NCBI GenBank assembly: GCA_964036195.1
Contig: OZ038452.1
Coordinates: 26,733,785 to 26,797,784 of the forward strand
Direction of reading: 5' to 3'
Length of the DNA: 64,000 bases
Source: Sphaerolaimus hirsutus
Lineage: Eukaryota; Nematoda; Chromadorea; Monhysterida; Sphaerolaimidae
The notes beneath the pieces were generated by a model that was not told where the DNA came from, ran no database searches, and saw only the letters and a program-made list of their open reading frames with translations. The position numbers and the translations under genes are program-made. This document shows positions 46,651 through 55,804 of the stretch, in pieces (within the stretch, counting starts at the first letter, position 1; the number at the start of each line of letters is the position of its first letter).

Positions 46651-46916
46651 ATTGTAGTATTTGTAGTGGCAGAACATAAATGTGCACACAAAACATAAAT
46701 ACCTTTGTACCTATTCAAAATTCATTTTAAAAAATTCACAAAAAAAATGTAGTGGAAAAACTTCTCAAAAAGCTTTGAAAATTCGAAAAATGCTTTTGTA
46801 AAAAAATTCAAAATTCAAAAAGTAATCGTTGAAAAAGAAGCACTTGAAACTTTAAACACAGAAGATTTCTTTTCCAGAAAATTTGCCATCGTCACACACA
46901 GGTCAAACAAGAGCAC

Positions 46917-48690
46917 CTGTGCTTGCCAGTCCTGGGCTGGGGGCCGGGGGAGCCGTAGGGCATGACCACCTGGCCGCCGATGACGCCGTCGTGCAGGTTC
47001 GACGCGGGGATGTTCGCCACCAGCCAGTGCAGCCACTCGGCCACGCACGGGTTCTTCCTGCTCAGGTTGTCCGGGTCTGCGTCGGGGAAAGGCCATTTCG
47101 ATTGTCTTCGTTGAATTTCACGTAGCCAACACCCCCCCCCCCCACAGCACCCTACCCGCCAAGAGTATCCAAACAATATTATGCACATTCAATATTTCGA
47201 AATAATGGCAATATGCATCATGCACAGTCCCGAGTTCCCCACTATTTTGCACGGCAGTGTATTACGACTTTCGGTTTGTAAATAGGTATACTCGACGGAC
47301 AGCACACCCAGTATGAAAAGCTACCATAATTTAATGAATAAAATCTTGTGATAAATTTCGTAATTAATTATTCCATAGTAAAAACGTAATATTATCATAA
47401 AAAACTGTATAATTTTTGGTTGATTATTCAGATGGGTTATGGTAGGTTTTCATACTAAGTGTGATGTCCGCCGCGCGCACCGATTCTTTGTAACGATACT
47501 TCCGTCTCCGTCTACTTCCGACTCTTTAGAAAGATACTTGAAATATTTTGTCGAATATTTCGGGCGGGTATTTCGAGGAAATACGGCAGTTGCAAATATT
47601 GAGGTACACCTGAGTAGTGTAACGAACCTAGCATTACCAGGGTGTACATTCCTTCAGGATCTGCATCCTTAAAGTAGCATCTGGGGCCGAACTTCACATC
47701 CTTCGGATATAGTTTCTCGTCGCCGGGCGACAAATCGTAGCATTCGTACTTGACCTGCGATTTAGCGGCGCGCCGTTCTCATGCGGGGATTTTGCAGAGA
47801 TGTTAAAGGTACCGAAGTTTTTTTCAGAGTAAGGTACACGTAAATACATATATAATACTTTCGAAAGAGAACCCGTACTCACCTGGAAGCGTACTTTTGA
47901 AAAGTACACGTGTACAGAAAATGTACTTTTTGTCACTCTAACATCGCAATTTTTTGTTGCTAAAATAAGAAAATATTGAAGAAATCATATCATTTTTCTA
48001 AAAAAAATACTAAATAATCACTAAAAAGGTACATCTATTATGTCTTACAGTGTAAAAATCACTCTCACGTGTGAAGAAGTACTAACTTTTACATTTTCCA
48101 TGAAAAAGTACCCACGTTTATATATTCTATGAAGAAAAGTACTCACTTTTACATTTTCCCAGGGAAAAAGTATTTACTAGATTTTACATTTTCCTGGGGA
48201 GAAAGTAATTTACTCACATGTACTCATGAGTATGAGTAAAAAAGTAATTTACATTTCCTGTATTTGGGTGAGTAAAAAAAGTATTTTATTTACATATAAC
48301 ATATAGTTTGAAAAAAGTATTGAACATATAACATAGTTTAAAAAAATTCAGTATTTATAACAACTCTGCTTCAAATTGGCCTATTGCCAACTGAATTGGC
48401 CTTATATGATCTTGTATTTATACCCATTTTTGACTATTTTTCTTTATTTTAGCTCATCTTCACCCTTTTCTCCCCTCCAAGTACCTGAGTACTTTCAAAA
48501 AGTATACATAAGAGCCAGTACAGGTACAGCGTATGTATCGAGTAAAAGTAACTACCTACGTTTTAACAACTATGGATTTTTGTGGCGATGAAAGGAAAAA
48601 CACCTGTAGCTTGTGCAGCGGTGGGTTTGGTATAATCTGGGGAACGATTTCGGCTTCGGTAAACTTGGCTGCCAGTTCTGCATCAGCCAT
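46917..48690 (-). CDS. phosphatidylethanolamine-binding protein (PEBP/RKIP family), exons 1-3
   Basis: Exon 1 (48604-48690) starts MADAELAAKFTEAEIVPQII. Exon 2 (47628-47754) gives VKYECYDLSPGDEKLYPKDV and ends YTLVML. Exon 3 (46917-47076) completes the diagnostic DPDNLSRKNPCVAEWLHWLV, with NIP, a GPQPRTGKH stretch and, with exon 4 at 27045, the 'GKHRY' junction. The ligand-site features of the family (DPD-P/S-R, EWLHW and G-HRY) are present. Intron 1 holds a hAT-like element (47795-48574) and intron 2 a Tc1-type MITE (47285-47480). Intron 3 holds the 19.4-kb Harbinger-like element. No stop or frameshift is seen in the joined 175-codon frame. The start is chosen because it gives the usual PEBP N-terminus. 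Confidence 0.93.
47285..47480. mobile_element. Tc1/mariner-type MITE in PEBP intron 2
   Basis: It is nearly identical to 49946-50142. TIRs of over 30 bp contain AGTATGAAAAGCTACCATAA and its inverse. The left end GGTATACTCGACGGACAGC follows a TA; the right outer end is altered (CGCCGCGCGCAC). Confidence 0.7.
47795..48574. mobile_element. hAT-like element in PEBP intron 1 (TIR CAGAGATGTTAAA)
   Basis: The ends CAGAGATGTTAAAGGTACC and GTTTTAACAACTATG match the CAGAGTTG family. The 8-bp flanks GGATTTTG and GGATTTTT differ at one base. Internal words such as AAAGTACTCACTTTTACATT are repeated. No transposase. Confidence 0.65.
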
Positions 48691-49417
48691 TATTAAATAG
48701 GATTTTCCCACGGCAGTATGAATATCAATTTAAGACAGTGATGTTTGGTAGGGTAAGAAATTCACGACAACATGTTGTAAGTATTTGCGTATATTTTATT
48801 TAATACCAAGTGGGGTAGATAGTGTCTTATAAATTCGGGAACGGATAGATGTTGAAAGGTTTAGAAACGTTTTAGTTGTGCACTGACGCGGCTTGTTGGG
48901 AAGGGTGTGTATAACAGATGCGGGCATATAAGCGTTCCAAAAATGGTTGATTTCAATAAAATACGATAAAATATGATCTCAGAAAATCTGTCGAAAATAT
49001 ATACCTAATTAAATCTGTGTAAAAGCGAGTAGACAATGTAAATAAATATAGGCAAATTAGATATTTTTATATTTTCTTTACAAAGAAAAAATATAAATAC
49101 CCTGTGGAAAAACCTCCTTTTAACCATCTCTATGGAGAAAATGTAAAAAATATTTTTTTCTCCAATACTTTCTTATATTTGAAAAATAGACATTTCCCTG
49201 GATTTTTGGAACGCTGTATAGTGTGTATAGAAATAGAACAGATGCGGACGCACCAGAGTCCAGAACTTCTGTTCGGCAGCACTACTGAAAGCAGAACATT
49301 TCCCTTTCCCAACAACAACAACACAGCAGCACGGCTGGACGCAGACCATAAACTAGCGGTTAGAAATCGAGAGCACAAAATCTTAAAAATAATTACACTT
49401 AATCCTCGAATAAGTAC
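48691..49417. other. 5' flank of PEBP; promoter expected, no other gene seen
   Basis: AT-rich DNA directly upstream of the PEBP start codon on the minus strand. The promoter and 5' UTR should lie in the first few hundred bases, but no firm core element can be read. Confidence 0.35.
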
Positions 49418-49583
49418 CATAGGCGGCGTAAGTGCTTGTGCGCTTGTGAATGTCACAAGCGGAATTTTCGGTGTCACAAGCAGAAATGCCCAGTTTACCT
49501 AGTAAAAAGTGTCATAAGGTCAAATTTTGGCCAATGTGATTGTGAATGTCACAAGCACAAATTGGGACCTTGCGCCGCCTATG
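49418..49583. mobile_element. 166-bp MITE (TIR CATAGGCGGCG, 8-bp target duplication)
   Basis: The ends CATAGGCGGCGTAAG and, inverted, CATAGGCGGCGCAAG are flanked by the exact duplication ATAAGTAC (49410-49417 and 49584-49591). The inside repeats GTGAATGTCACAAGC twice. It is probably hAT-like. Confidence 0.8.
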
Positions 49584-49945
49584 ATAAGTACCAAGGGAAG
49601 TCATTTTTTCTTCCGAACTTTTGAACGGGGGAGTTATTCAAGGGGAGCCTTTCGATGGAGGGGAGCAATTTTACGCGATCAGATGTTTCTTTGTGATGCA
49701 CTATTAAATTTAGGAAATTATTGAATTAATTTATCAATTGGAAAAAATTTCGCGCCCGCTTCACAAACGCGTTTTTGTTTGGTTTCATTCAAGACAGAAA
49801 AAAAACTGACTCGCGGTGATAAAATATCACTAGAAGTATCATTTTTCGGTGATTTCAGCCTATTTTATGTCGAAATTTCCCACATAAAATTGATTGAATG
49901 ACGATTGGCCAGAATTAATAAAGGTACTGATCTACCTTATTTTTA

Positions 49946-50142
49946 GGTATACTCGACGGACAGCACACCTAGTATGAAAACCTACCATAATTTTATGAAG
50001 AATTTTTTTTGATAAATTTCGCAATTAATTATTTCATAGTAAAAACGAAATATTATGATGAAAAAATGTAAAAGTTAAGGTTCATTATTCAGATGGGTTA
50101 TGGTAGGTTTTCATACTAAGTGCGATGTCCGCCGCGTATACC
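49946..50142. mobile_element. Tc1/mariner-type MITE (197 bp, TA target)
   Basis: GGTATACTCGACGGACAGC on the left and, inverted, GGTATACGCGGCGGACATC on the right extend into about 45 bp of TIR, with TA on each side (49944-49945 and 50143-50144). The second copy is in PEBP intron 2. Confidence 0.82.
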
Positions 50143-50658
50143 TATCTCCAGAAAAAGTGGACTGTTGACGTAGTCTTGGATAGTAAATATGGCCAAGGCC
50201 TTCATGGCATGTAAACCGCTTGGCATGTGGACCCGGATGGCATTAAGTTCTCCCCGCATCGCATCTACACCCGCATGGCATGTATCCAGTGCTTGGCGCC
50301 ATACTTTCATGTATTCAAGATAAAAAGAATTCATCTAGCCAAAAATTCAACAATCTCGATAAATGGATCGGATTGTGTTTAATTTGCTGATTTTCAAGTA
50401 GGTAGCTAGTTTGAAAACTCATAGAATTCGATCTGGAAGTTTGAGACTTATTTTGTGTTTCTCCCAGAATGGGTGGACAACTGTCCACACTGTGTTGGCG
50501 CCCAAGCTCACAACGTCTCATCAATTGGTTGTATGCTAGTTTTATAGGTACTGGTTTTCATGAAAGATAAGAACACCCTTGAAAAACCACCCCCACGAAT
50601 AACCTATCCGTTGAAACCCATACTGTCTGATGATAAAATTGTTGCTGTGTTTTATTTA

Positions 50659-51090
50659 CCGTATTTCCTCGAAATACCCTCTCGAAATACCTTATTCCCT
50701 CGAAATACCCCCCCCCCCTCTAAATGGCCGCTATGAACTTACAAACCCCCTCGAAATACCCCCCCCCCAAGTTAGTGTATAGAGAACTACTAATTAGAAA
50801 TTACAAAAGCTACGGGCAATGCAGAACACGTTAAAAACAATGACTGTGTTTAACAGTGTTTATACCGTCTACATTCTGATACTAGTCTACAGAGTCTTAT
50901 AAATGGCGATTTTTGTTGCATTTTTCGACGTCTGCGTACGTACGTTTCAAATGACAATTTAGTACTTGGGTTTCAAAAAATTTCTGGCGAAATAATAACC
51001 CCCCTCGAAATACCTCCCTCGCTTAACCCCCACTCAATATTCACACTCTGAAAAAAAACCTCTGGGGGTATTTCGAGGAAATGCGGTACT
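50659..51090. mobile_element. C/G-run element with 'GAGGAAATACGGTA' termini
   Basis: It begins TACCGTATTTCCTCGAAATA and ends with the inverse, TATTTCGAGGAAATGCGGTA. It includes several CTCGAAATACCCCC units and the shared inner TTTCTGGCGAAATAATAACC. Confidence 0.7.
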
Positions 51091-51344
51091 TCAGAAGCAT
51101 GGTACTGTGATGGACACCTGACAGTTTCATTGAGAATTTTCCTTACCTCCAATGTTTTTCTCAATTTACGCGATTTCTAGACCAATTAGGTAATCAGTTT
51201 ATGTGCCTGCGCACACAAGTATTCAACCGAAATTTCGAAGACTCATAAATCAGCTTTGAACGCATTTGAGTTTTCTAGAATGAGTAACAATGGCCCTACA
51301 CACACTAGTTTTCACCGTGACACGTGTGAAAACTGAAATGGCGA

Positions 51345-51950
51345 TGTTATGCCATCATATTGTAGGCATTTGTTTTTCCTATTTACATTCATTGTCTTAC
51401 TGTAGTGTTTTTGAATGCAACATGTAAGTGTTTGCCTGCGAGTAGATCCCCCCCATGCGCCGCTCTATACTTTCCATGCGCCCTAGGTATTTGTGTATGC
51501 ACTATGTACTCGCGCCGCGGAACGGTTGTGTCGCGGCGGTTTTTAGGTGTTCCGTTTTTCGTGTCTATGTATTCATGTATGCATTGGGTACTTGGCGCCG
51601 CGTAGTAGACTGTTTGGCGCCATTCCATTGTGACATTTTTGTGTAGGTGCCCCCCCTATCTTATGCATATCCAGCCGATATTTTCAATCGACTGGCAGTC
51701 AATGTTTTCGCTATTTCCGCGTGAATATTTTCTCTTTTTTCCCGACCTATTTTTATTAAGTATTCCACCCAATTTCTACTATCATTATGAACCGATTTAG
51801 CTAAATAAACAGCACCGGTTCTGAAATTGGACCCTGGAATTCATTTTGGCACTTGCTCGCACACTTTCAAACAGTGTAATTAGGGCCGCCGTCTAATAAA
51901 CCAACCCCCACCAAGCAATCTTCAATGACCGCAAGTACGCGGCCATTACA
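51345..51950 (+). repeat. 5' LTR (606 bp)
   Basis: It begins TG and ends CA, and is preceded by the target duplication GCGA. It contains GGCGCC-rich and CGCGCCGCGGAACGG sequence in the middle. The promoter should lie here, but I do not assign a TATA box. Confidence 0.92.
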
Positions 51951-51968
51951 TGGTGACTGTACTGGGAG
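51951..51968 (+). other. primer-binding-site position
   Basis: TGGTGACTGTACTGGGAG starts at the first base after the 5' LTR. The TGG matches the universal CCA end of tRNAs. The rest does not resemble a tRNA that I recognise, so the primer is not identified. Confidence 0.5.
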
Positions 51969-52744
51969 CTATTAATTTAGCTCCCATAAATCGACCCCGG
52001 GCCTCCAGTTCGCCCGTCTGTGCGGAAAAAATTCCGCCACGTTTTCGTGCCGCGGAACTTTAGCGACACGCGTCGCTCCCGCCCGGCCGGCCGCTTATCA
52101 GCCACTGGGGCTGCGCGGCCAGCTTTGATCAGCCACTGGGGCTGATCGAAATCGTTTTTTTCGTGTCGCTTTGCCACTGGGGCTAGCGACATAGCGGCAA
52201 CGCTTCGCGCCGCTTTTCAATCCGATCAGCCACTGGGGCTGACCGGAATTCATCGATTTTCGCGTCGCTTTGCCACTGGGGCTAGCGACATAGCGGCGCA
52301 GCTTCGCGCCGCTTTATCGACTCGCTGCTGCCGACCGCTCATCAGCCACTGGGGCTGCACGGCTGGCCGACGACTTGCTTCAATCAGCCACTGGGGCTGA
52401 TCGAAATCGTTTTTTGAGTCGCTTTGCCACTGGGGCTAGCGACATAGTGGCGCAGCTTCACGCCGCTTTTTTTGACTCGATCAGCCACTGGGGCTGATCG
52501 AACCCAACTGGTTTTGCTGTCGCTGTGCCACTGGGGCCAGCGATTGTCCAGCTCGGTGCCGCGCCACACGTTTACCCAATCAGCCACTGGGGCTGACTGG
52601 GAACCGTCCGCTTTCCGCTGAGCCACTGGGGCCAGCGGATTTGGCTGCTGGGGTTGTGCAGACTTTTTCCTGCTGCATGACGCAGTCACTGTGAGGTGCT
52701 GCACCCACACACGGTCACAAGGCGCCACTGGGGTGCCATTTGTG
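51964..52744 (+). promoter_or_regulatory. leader array of RNA hairpins with an invariant CCACTGGGG tip
   Basis: CCACTGGGG occurs exactly 13 times, starting at 52102, 52133, 52174, 52230, 52273, 52346, 52388, 52427, 52485, 52528, 52584, 52623 and 52725. Each copy is flanked by complementary arms. Two stem types alternate. Type I ends in TCAG/CTGA (for example CGATCAG/CTGATCG at 52478-52500, or CCCAATCAG/CTGACTGGG with one mismatch at 52575-52601). Type II ends in CGCT/AGCG (GTCGCT/AGCGAC near 52165, 52264 and 52418; TCCGCTG/CAGCGGA at 52614-52639). Between them a third hairpin, AGCGGC/GCCGCT, recurs (52193-52214 and later). The inner CC/GG of the tip may also pair, leaving ACTGG. Ordinary hairpins precede the array, for example GGGAGCTA/TAGCTCCC at 51964-51985. 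The array ends about 190 nt before the Gag start. The likely role is protein binding, such as Gag recognition for packaging. Confidence 0.85.
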
Positions 52745-52934
52745 CAGGGTGCCGCGCAGTGTGGAATTTTGGCGCAGTGCCAATTGCTGCACGTGCTTGT
52801 ATTCACTTCTATCCTGGGTCATTTTTGGCACCTACCTGCTATTTTGCAACTCCAGTTGTGTTCAGTCACTCCTGCACTATCTTCGCACATGAATTGTGCC
52901 TGTGCAGATTTAGTGACTTCTCACATTTTCCAAC

Positions 52935-54743
52935 ATGTCGCAATATACGCGAGCGGAACTGGAGCCGGTAGTTGAATCATGGATGGACGAGCCCGTGGAC
53001 CGGCCAAAATTGTTGCGCCTACTAAATGTGCTAATGCAGTTTCGCGTTAATGATGGCGAGTGGCCCACGATTAGCGATCCACCCCGCCTAGGAACTGGGC
53101 GATTGATCCAGCATGTGTGGAAGTGCATGGACCTGTATTTCACAGATCCAGATACTGTCGTGGAATTGGTCCTCGACCTTGAAGATCAAGTACCGCCCAG
53201 AGGCATTGGGAACGACCCCATGCCGCCTCAAGGCGTTGCGGTCTCCCAACCACCTGTGGCGCTGACTGTGAACAACCTTTTGCCTGTTCTCCAGCAACTG
53301 CTATCTAGCAATCCGGCATTTGTCCAACAATTTACTTCATCATCAGTGCAGGCGCACACGGCACCAGTGCAAAACATGCCCATGGGGACGCAATCGATAC
53401 TGGCGCCTGGCACAATCAATCGCTGTCCATCGAGGACCTCTTCCGCTTCTACGGACCAGTTGGTCGATTCAACCGAAGCTAGGCTGCAGGCCATTTCATT
53501 GTTACCTGGTGGTTTGATCGGTCAAATCGCTGCCTACATTGACCAATATGTCATGGTACCGGCCGACGGTTTTCTGTCCCTCGTGGATACGCTGGGGCAA
53601 TTGTCGTCTGGCGATCACATGGGCGGTGGCCATGTGGCCAACGTAGCCAGCAAGCAAACACCGTTCAATGGGGATTCGAGCGCGCCGTCGGGGCCATTTA
53701 AATTTTGGCTTCACAATGTGGCGCTACAGGCTCTGAACGTCCCGCCGGCATACCAACACTTGTTTTGGACTAATGTGTTCCAACAGTGCCTGAAAGGTAG
53801 TGCCCAGGATCACTATGCATCTATCCGCCTGGACAAGCGTAATTCAATTCTCTACGTTCTGGACAAGTTGGCGCGTGTGCATCGTCTCGACCGCAAGGCG
53901 CATTCGGTAGCTGAGTGGTATAGAATTTCTGCTAAATCCTCTGATACGGTGTCTTCCCTGTACCGCAAGCTGTGCAGCTCGTTCCACTATATCAGCGAGC
54001 AAATCGACGATTCACAACGCGAGAAAATGATCGGGGATAAATTATTCCTTGAAGTCGAAGACATGGTGCCAACGATGTGTTGGTATCGGTGGCGCGACAA
54101 ATGGCGGGACGGTGAGATTGAGTTAGCCGATGCTGTTAGTCGCCTCGATATTGCCCGCAAGGAAAACTTGCATCGCCGTGTTGAACAGAATAAAAATCGC
54201 AATACTAATTGGAAGCCAAAGTCGTCAACGGGCAGAAATGCTGGCTGGGGCAATATTCCGTCAGCTGAAGCTGCGTCCCAAAGCGCCCCAGGCCGATCTG
54301 ATGGCCAGAAAGGTGGTTGGGATAGGCAGTCTAAATTTGACCCAACGACACATCAGGGTCCATGGTGCACCTACTTTTTGCATCGGGCACCCATGCCGCA
54401 CGAGCCGGCAAAATGTTATTTGAATCCGGCGTCACCTGCCTACCAACTAGATCGGGCTGAACGGGCCCGAGAATTTTTGGAAAAGGCTGGCAAAACCAAG
54501 CACGACGCTCGGGAAAGGATGCGCACTGAGTGTAAAAAGCTCAACCTGAAATTTGATGAGCAAATTTGCAGCGCTCCGGAATCGGATAATGAAGCTGCTA
54601 ATAATCCGGCTACAAAATTGACTAAAAATGTGTCTAATCCATCATCTGATTCCGAGCCCGAGCCCGATTTTGAGACGTGGTTCCCTAGCGGCTATGCAGC
54701 TCACAAGCAGATGGGTTGCGCCATGAACTCACCAAGCATGTGA
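52935..54743 (+). CDS. gag: Gag polyprotein of the LTR retrotransposon (602 aa)
   Basis: This is a structural protein that would form the particle around the element's RNA. Residues 240-410 resemble a Ty3-type capsid: TPFNG, then FKFWLHNVALQAL, LFWTNVFQQCLKGSAQDHY and a helical continuation. Residues 410-465 are basic and rich in N, W and G (nucleocapsid-like). A single C-x4-H-x5-H-x4-C unit follows (WCTYFLHRAPMPHEPAKC, residues 477-494), a variant of the usual zinc knuckle. A charged helix and an acidic tail end at a UGA. The start ATG at 52935 has a good context and lies about 190 nt after the hairpin array. The frame is uninterrupted. The protease frame continues in the same reading frame after the UGA. 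Confidence 0.88.
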   Translation: MSQYTRAELEPVVESWMDEPVDRPKLLRLLNVLMQFRVNDGEWPTISDPPRLGTGRLIQHVWKCMDLYFTDPDTVVELVLDLEDQVPPRGIGNDPMPPQGVAVSQPPVALTVNNLLPVLQQLLSSNPAFVQQFTSSSVQAHTAPVQNMPMGTQSILAPGTINRCPSRTSSASTDQLVDSTEARLQAISLLPGGLIGQIAAYIDQYVMVPADGFLSLVDTLGQLSSGDHMGGGHVANVASKQTPFNGDSSAPSGPFKFWLHNVALQALNVPPAYQHLFWTNVFQQCLKGSAQDHYASIRLDKRNSILYVLDKLARVHRLDRKAHSVAEWYRISAKSSDTVSSLYRKLCSSFHYISEQIDDSQREKMIGDKLFLEVEDMVPTMCWYRWRDKWRDGEIELADAVSRLDIARKENLHRRVEQNKNRNTNWKPKSSTGRNAGWGNIPSAEAASQSAPGRSDGQKGGWDRQSKFDPTTHQGPWCTYFLHRAPMPHEPAKCYLNPASPAYQLDRAERAREFLEKAGKTKHDARERMRTECKKLNLKFDEQICSAPESDNEAANNPATKLTKNVSNPSSDSEPEPDFETWFPSGYAAHKQMGCAMNSPSM

Positions 54744-55541
54744 CACGCCCGCTGTGATCGCCCGCTGGCCAAGGTGGATTTCATGGGCTGCACGCTCACA
54801 GGCACACTCGATAGTGGCTGTGAGGAGGGGATCATCATCGAGGAGCATTTGCTCGAGGATGTATGGAAACACGCACAGTGCAATGCCAGCACAGAAAAGG
54901 CAAGGTACCGGCCATACCCTGATTCAGGTTTGGGGACTGCTGGCGAGCCAATTCCGGGACATCACCTGGCACTCTACAAAATGCATTTGCTGCATACCAC
55001 ACCCGGTGGACAACAGCAATCGGCAGACATCTGGGCTGTGGTTAAACGGAAACCACACTTCCCGCGCACATCGAGCCCGCTTTTATTTGGCCACAAGGCA
55101 CTCTATGGCACACTCAAAATGAATCGCACTGCCATTTCCGAGCTTCAGCGACTTGAGGCCAATTTCGTGCCTAAAGCCATGGGCAAATCGATTCACACCT
55201 GCCAGCCCCTGACTAAAGGGGAAATGCTAACACCATCGGTGGTCACTATGCTACCACACGATTTAGCACCAACTGTGGGCCATCCAAAATCACACTTATC
55301 GAAGCCCGTTACACTATTGCGTGCCAACTGCACCAAGGTCTACGGCAGACCCCCACGGAAAAAGTCTGACACCAAATATTTTTACAACTCTGCCAAATAC
55401 ATGCCACCACATGCCGAGTTCATGTCGGTGGACGTTGCAAAATTCGATGGCCAACCGGTGGCCAACTATCGGGGCGAGCCAAGCATGCGTCGCAAGCACA
55501 AAGCCAGGCTCAGTTCCAGCGCCCGATGGAATCCAGGCTGA
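54744..55541 (+). CDS. pro: retropepsin-like aspartic protease, in frame behind the Gag stop
   Basis: It shares the Gag reading frame and is separated from it only by the UGA at 54741-54743. Its own first ATG is at 54774, giving 255 aa. Near the start GTLDSGCEEGIIIEEHL carries the D-S-G catalytic triad of retroviral-type proteases. About 90 residues on, SPLLFGHKAL fits the conserved hydrophobic-G strand of that fold. The remaining 150 residues have no reverse transcriptase, RNase H or integrase motif and I do not recognise them. Expression would need read-through of the UGA (next base C), reinitiation at 54774, or an unrelated stop-to-sense ancestor. It would act by dimerising and cutting Gag. 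Confidence 0.75.
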   Translation, partial: HARCDRPLAKVDFMGCTLTGTLDSGCEEGIIIEEHLLEDVWKHAQCNASTEKARYRPYPDSGLGTAGEPIPGHHLALYKMHLLHTTPGGQQQSADIWAVVKRKPHFPRTSSPLLFGHKALYGTLKMNRTAISELQRLEANFVPKAMGKSIHTCQPLTKGEMLTPSVVTMLPHDLAPTVGHPKSHLSKPVTLLRANCTKVYGRPPRKKSDTKYFYNSAKYMPPHAEFMSVDVAKFDGQPVANYRGEPSMRRKHKARLSSSARWNPG

Positions 55542-55795
55542 GCAGTGCTAGCATGATTTTAGGGCATAGATTTGTGCGCTGTGAAAATGCACCCTTGTTT
55601 TTATAATTATACTGCAATCTGATCCATTTGTGATTCTGGACATGTTTTTCAGTTACTGGTCATATTATATTTGGGTAACTTGAAAATTCCACTTAGTTCA
55701 ATGTGGTTGCAAGTTTTTGTAGCTTTTTATGTAAGCTTTTGTTTGACTTCCAGTTCCACTAGTGTTTCTTTTGTAGGTAGTGTAACTGTTGTCAT

Positions 55796-55804
55796 GGGAG
55801 GGGC
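55796..55804 (+). other. polypurine tract of the LTR retrotransposon
   Basis: GGGAGGGGC directly abuts the 3' LTR, as expected for the plus-strand primer. Confidence 0.85.

Noticed and set aside
50116-50334. 72-codon minus-strand frame (VWRQALDTCHAGVDAMRGEL) next to a MITE
   Set aside because: It looks somewhat protein-like and ends near a GT donor, but there is no partner exon and no recognisable family; too weak to call.
51951-51968. Assigning a specific tRNA primer to the LTR element
   Set aside because: Only the TGG is diagnostic; the following bases do not match a tRNA 3' end I can name.
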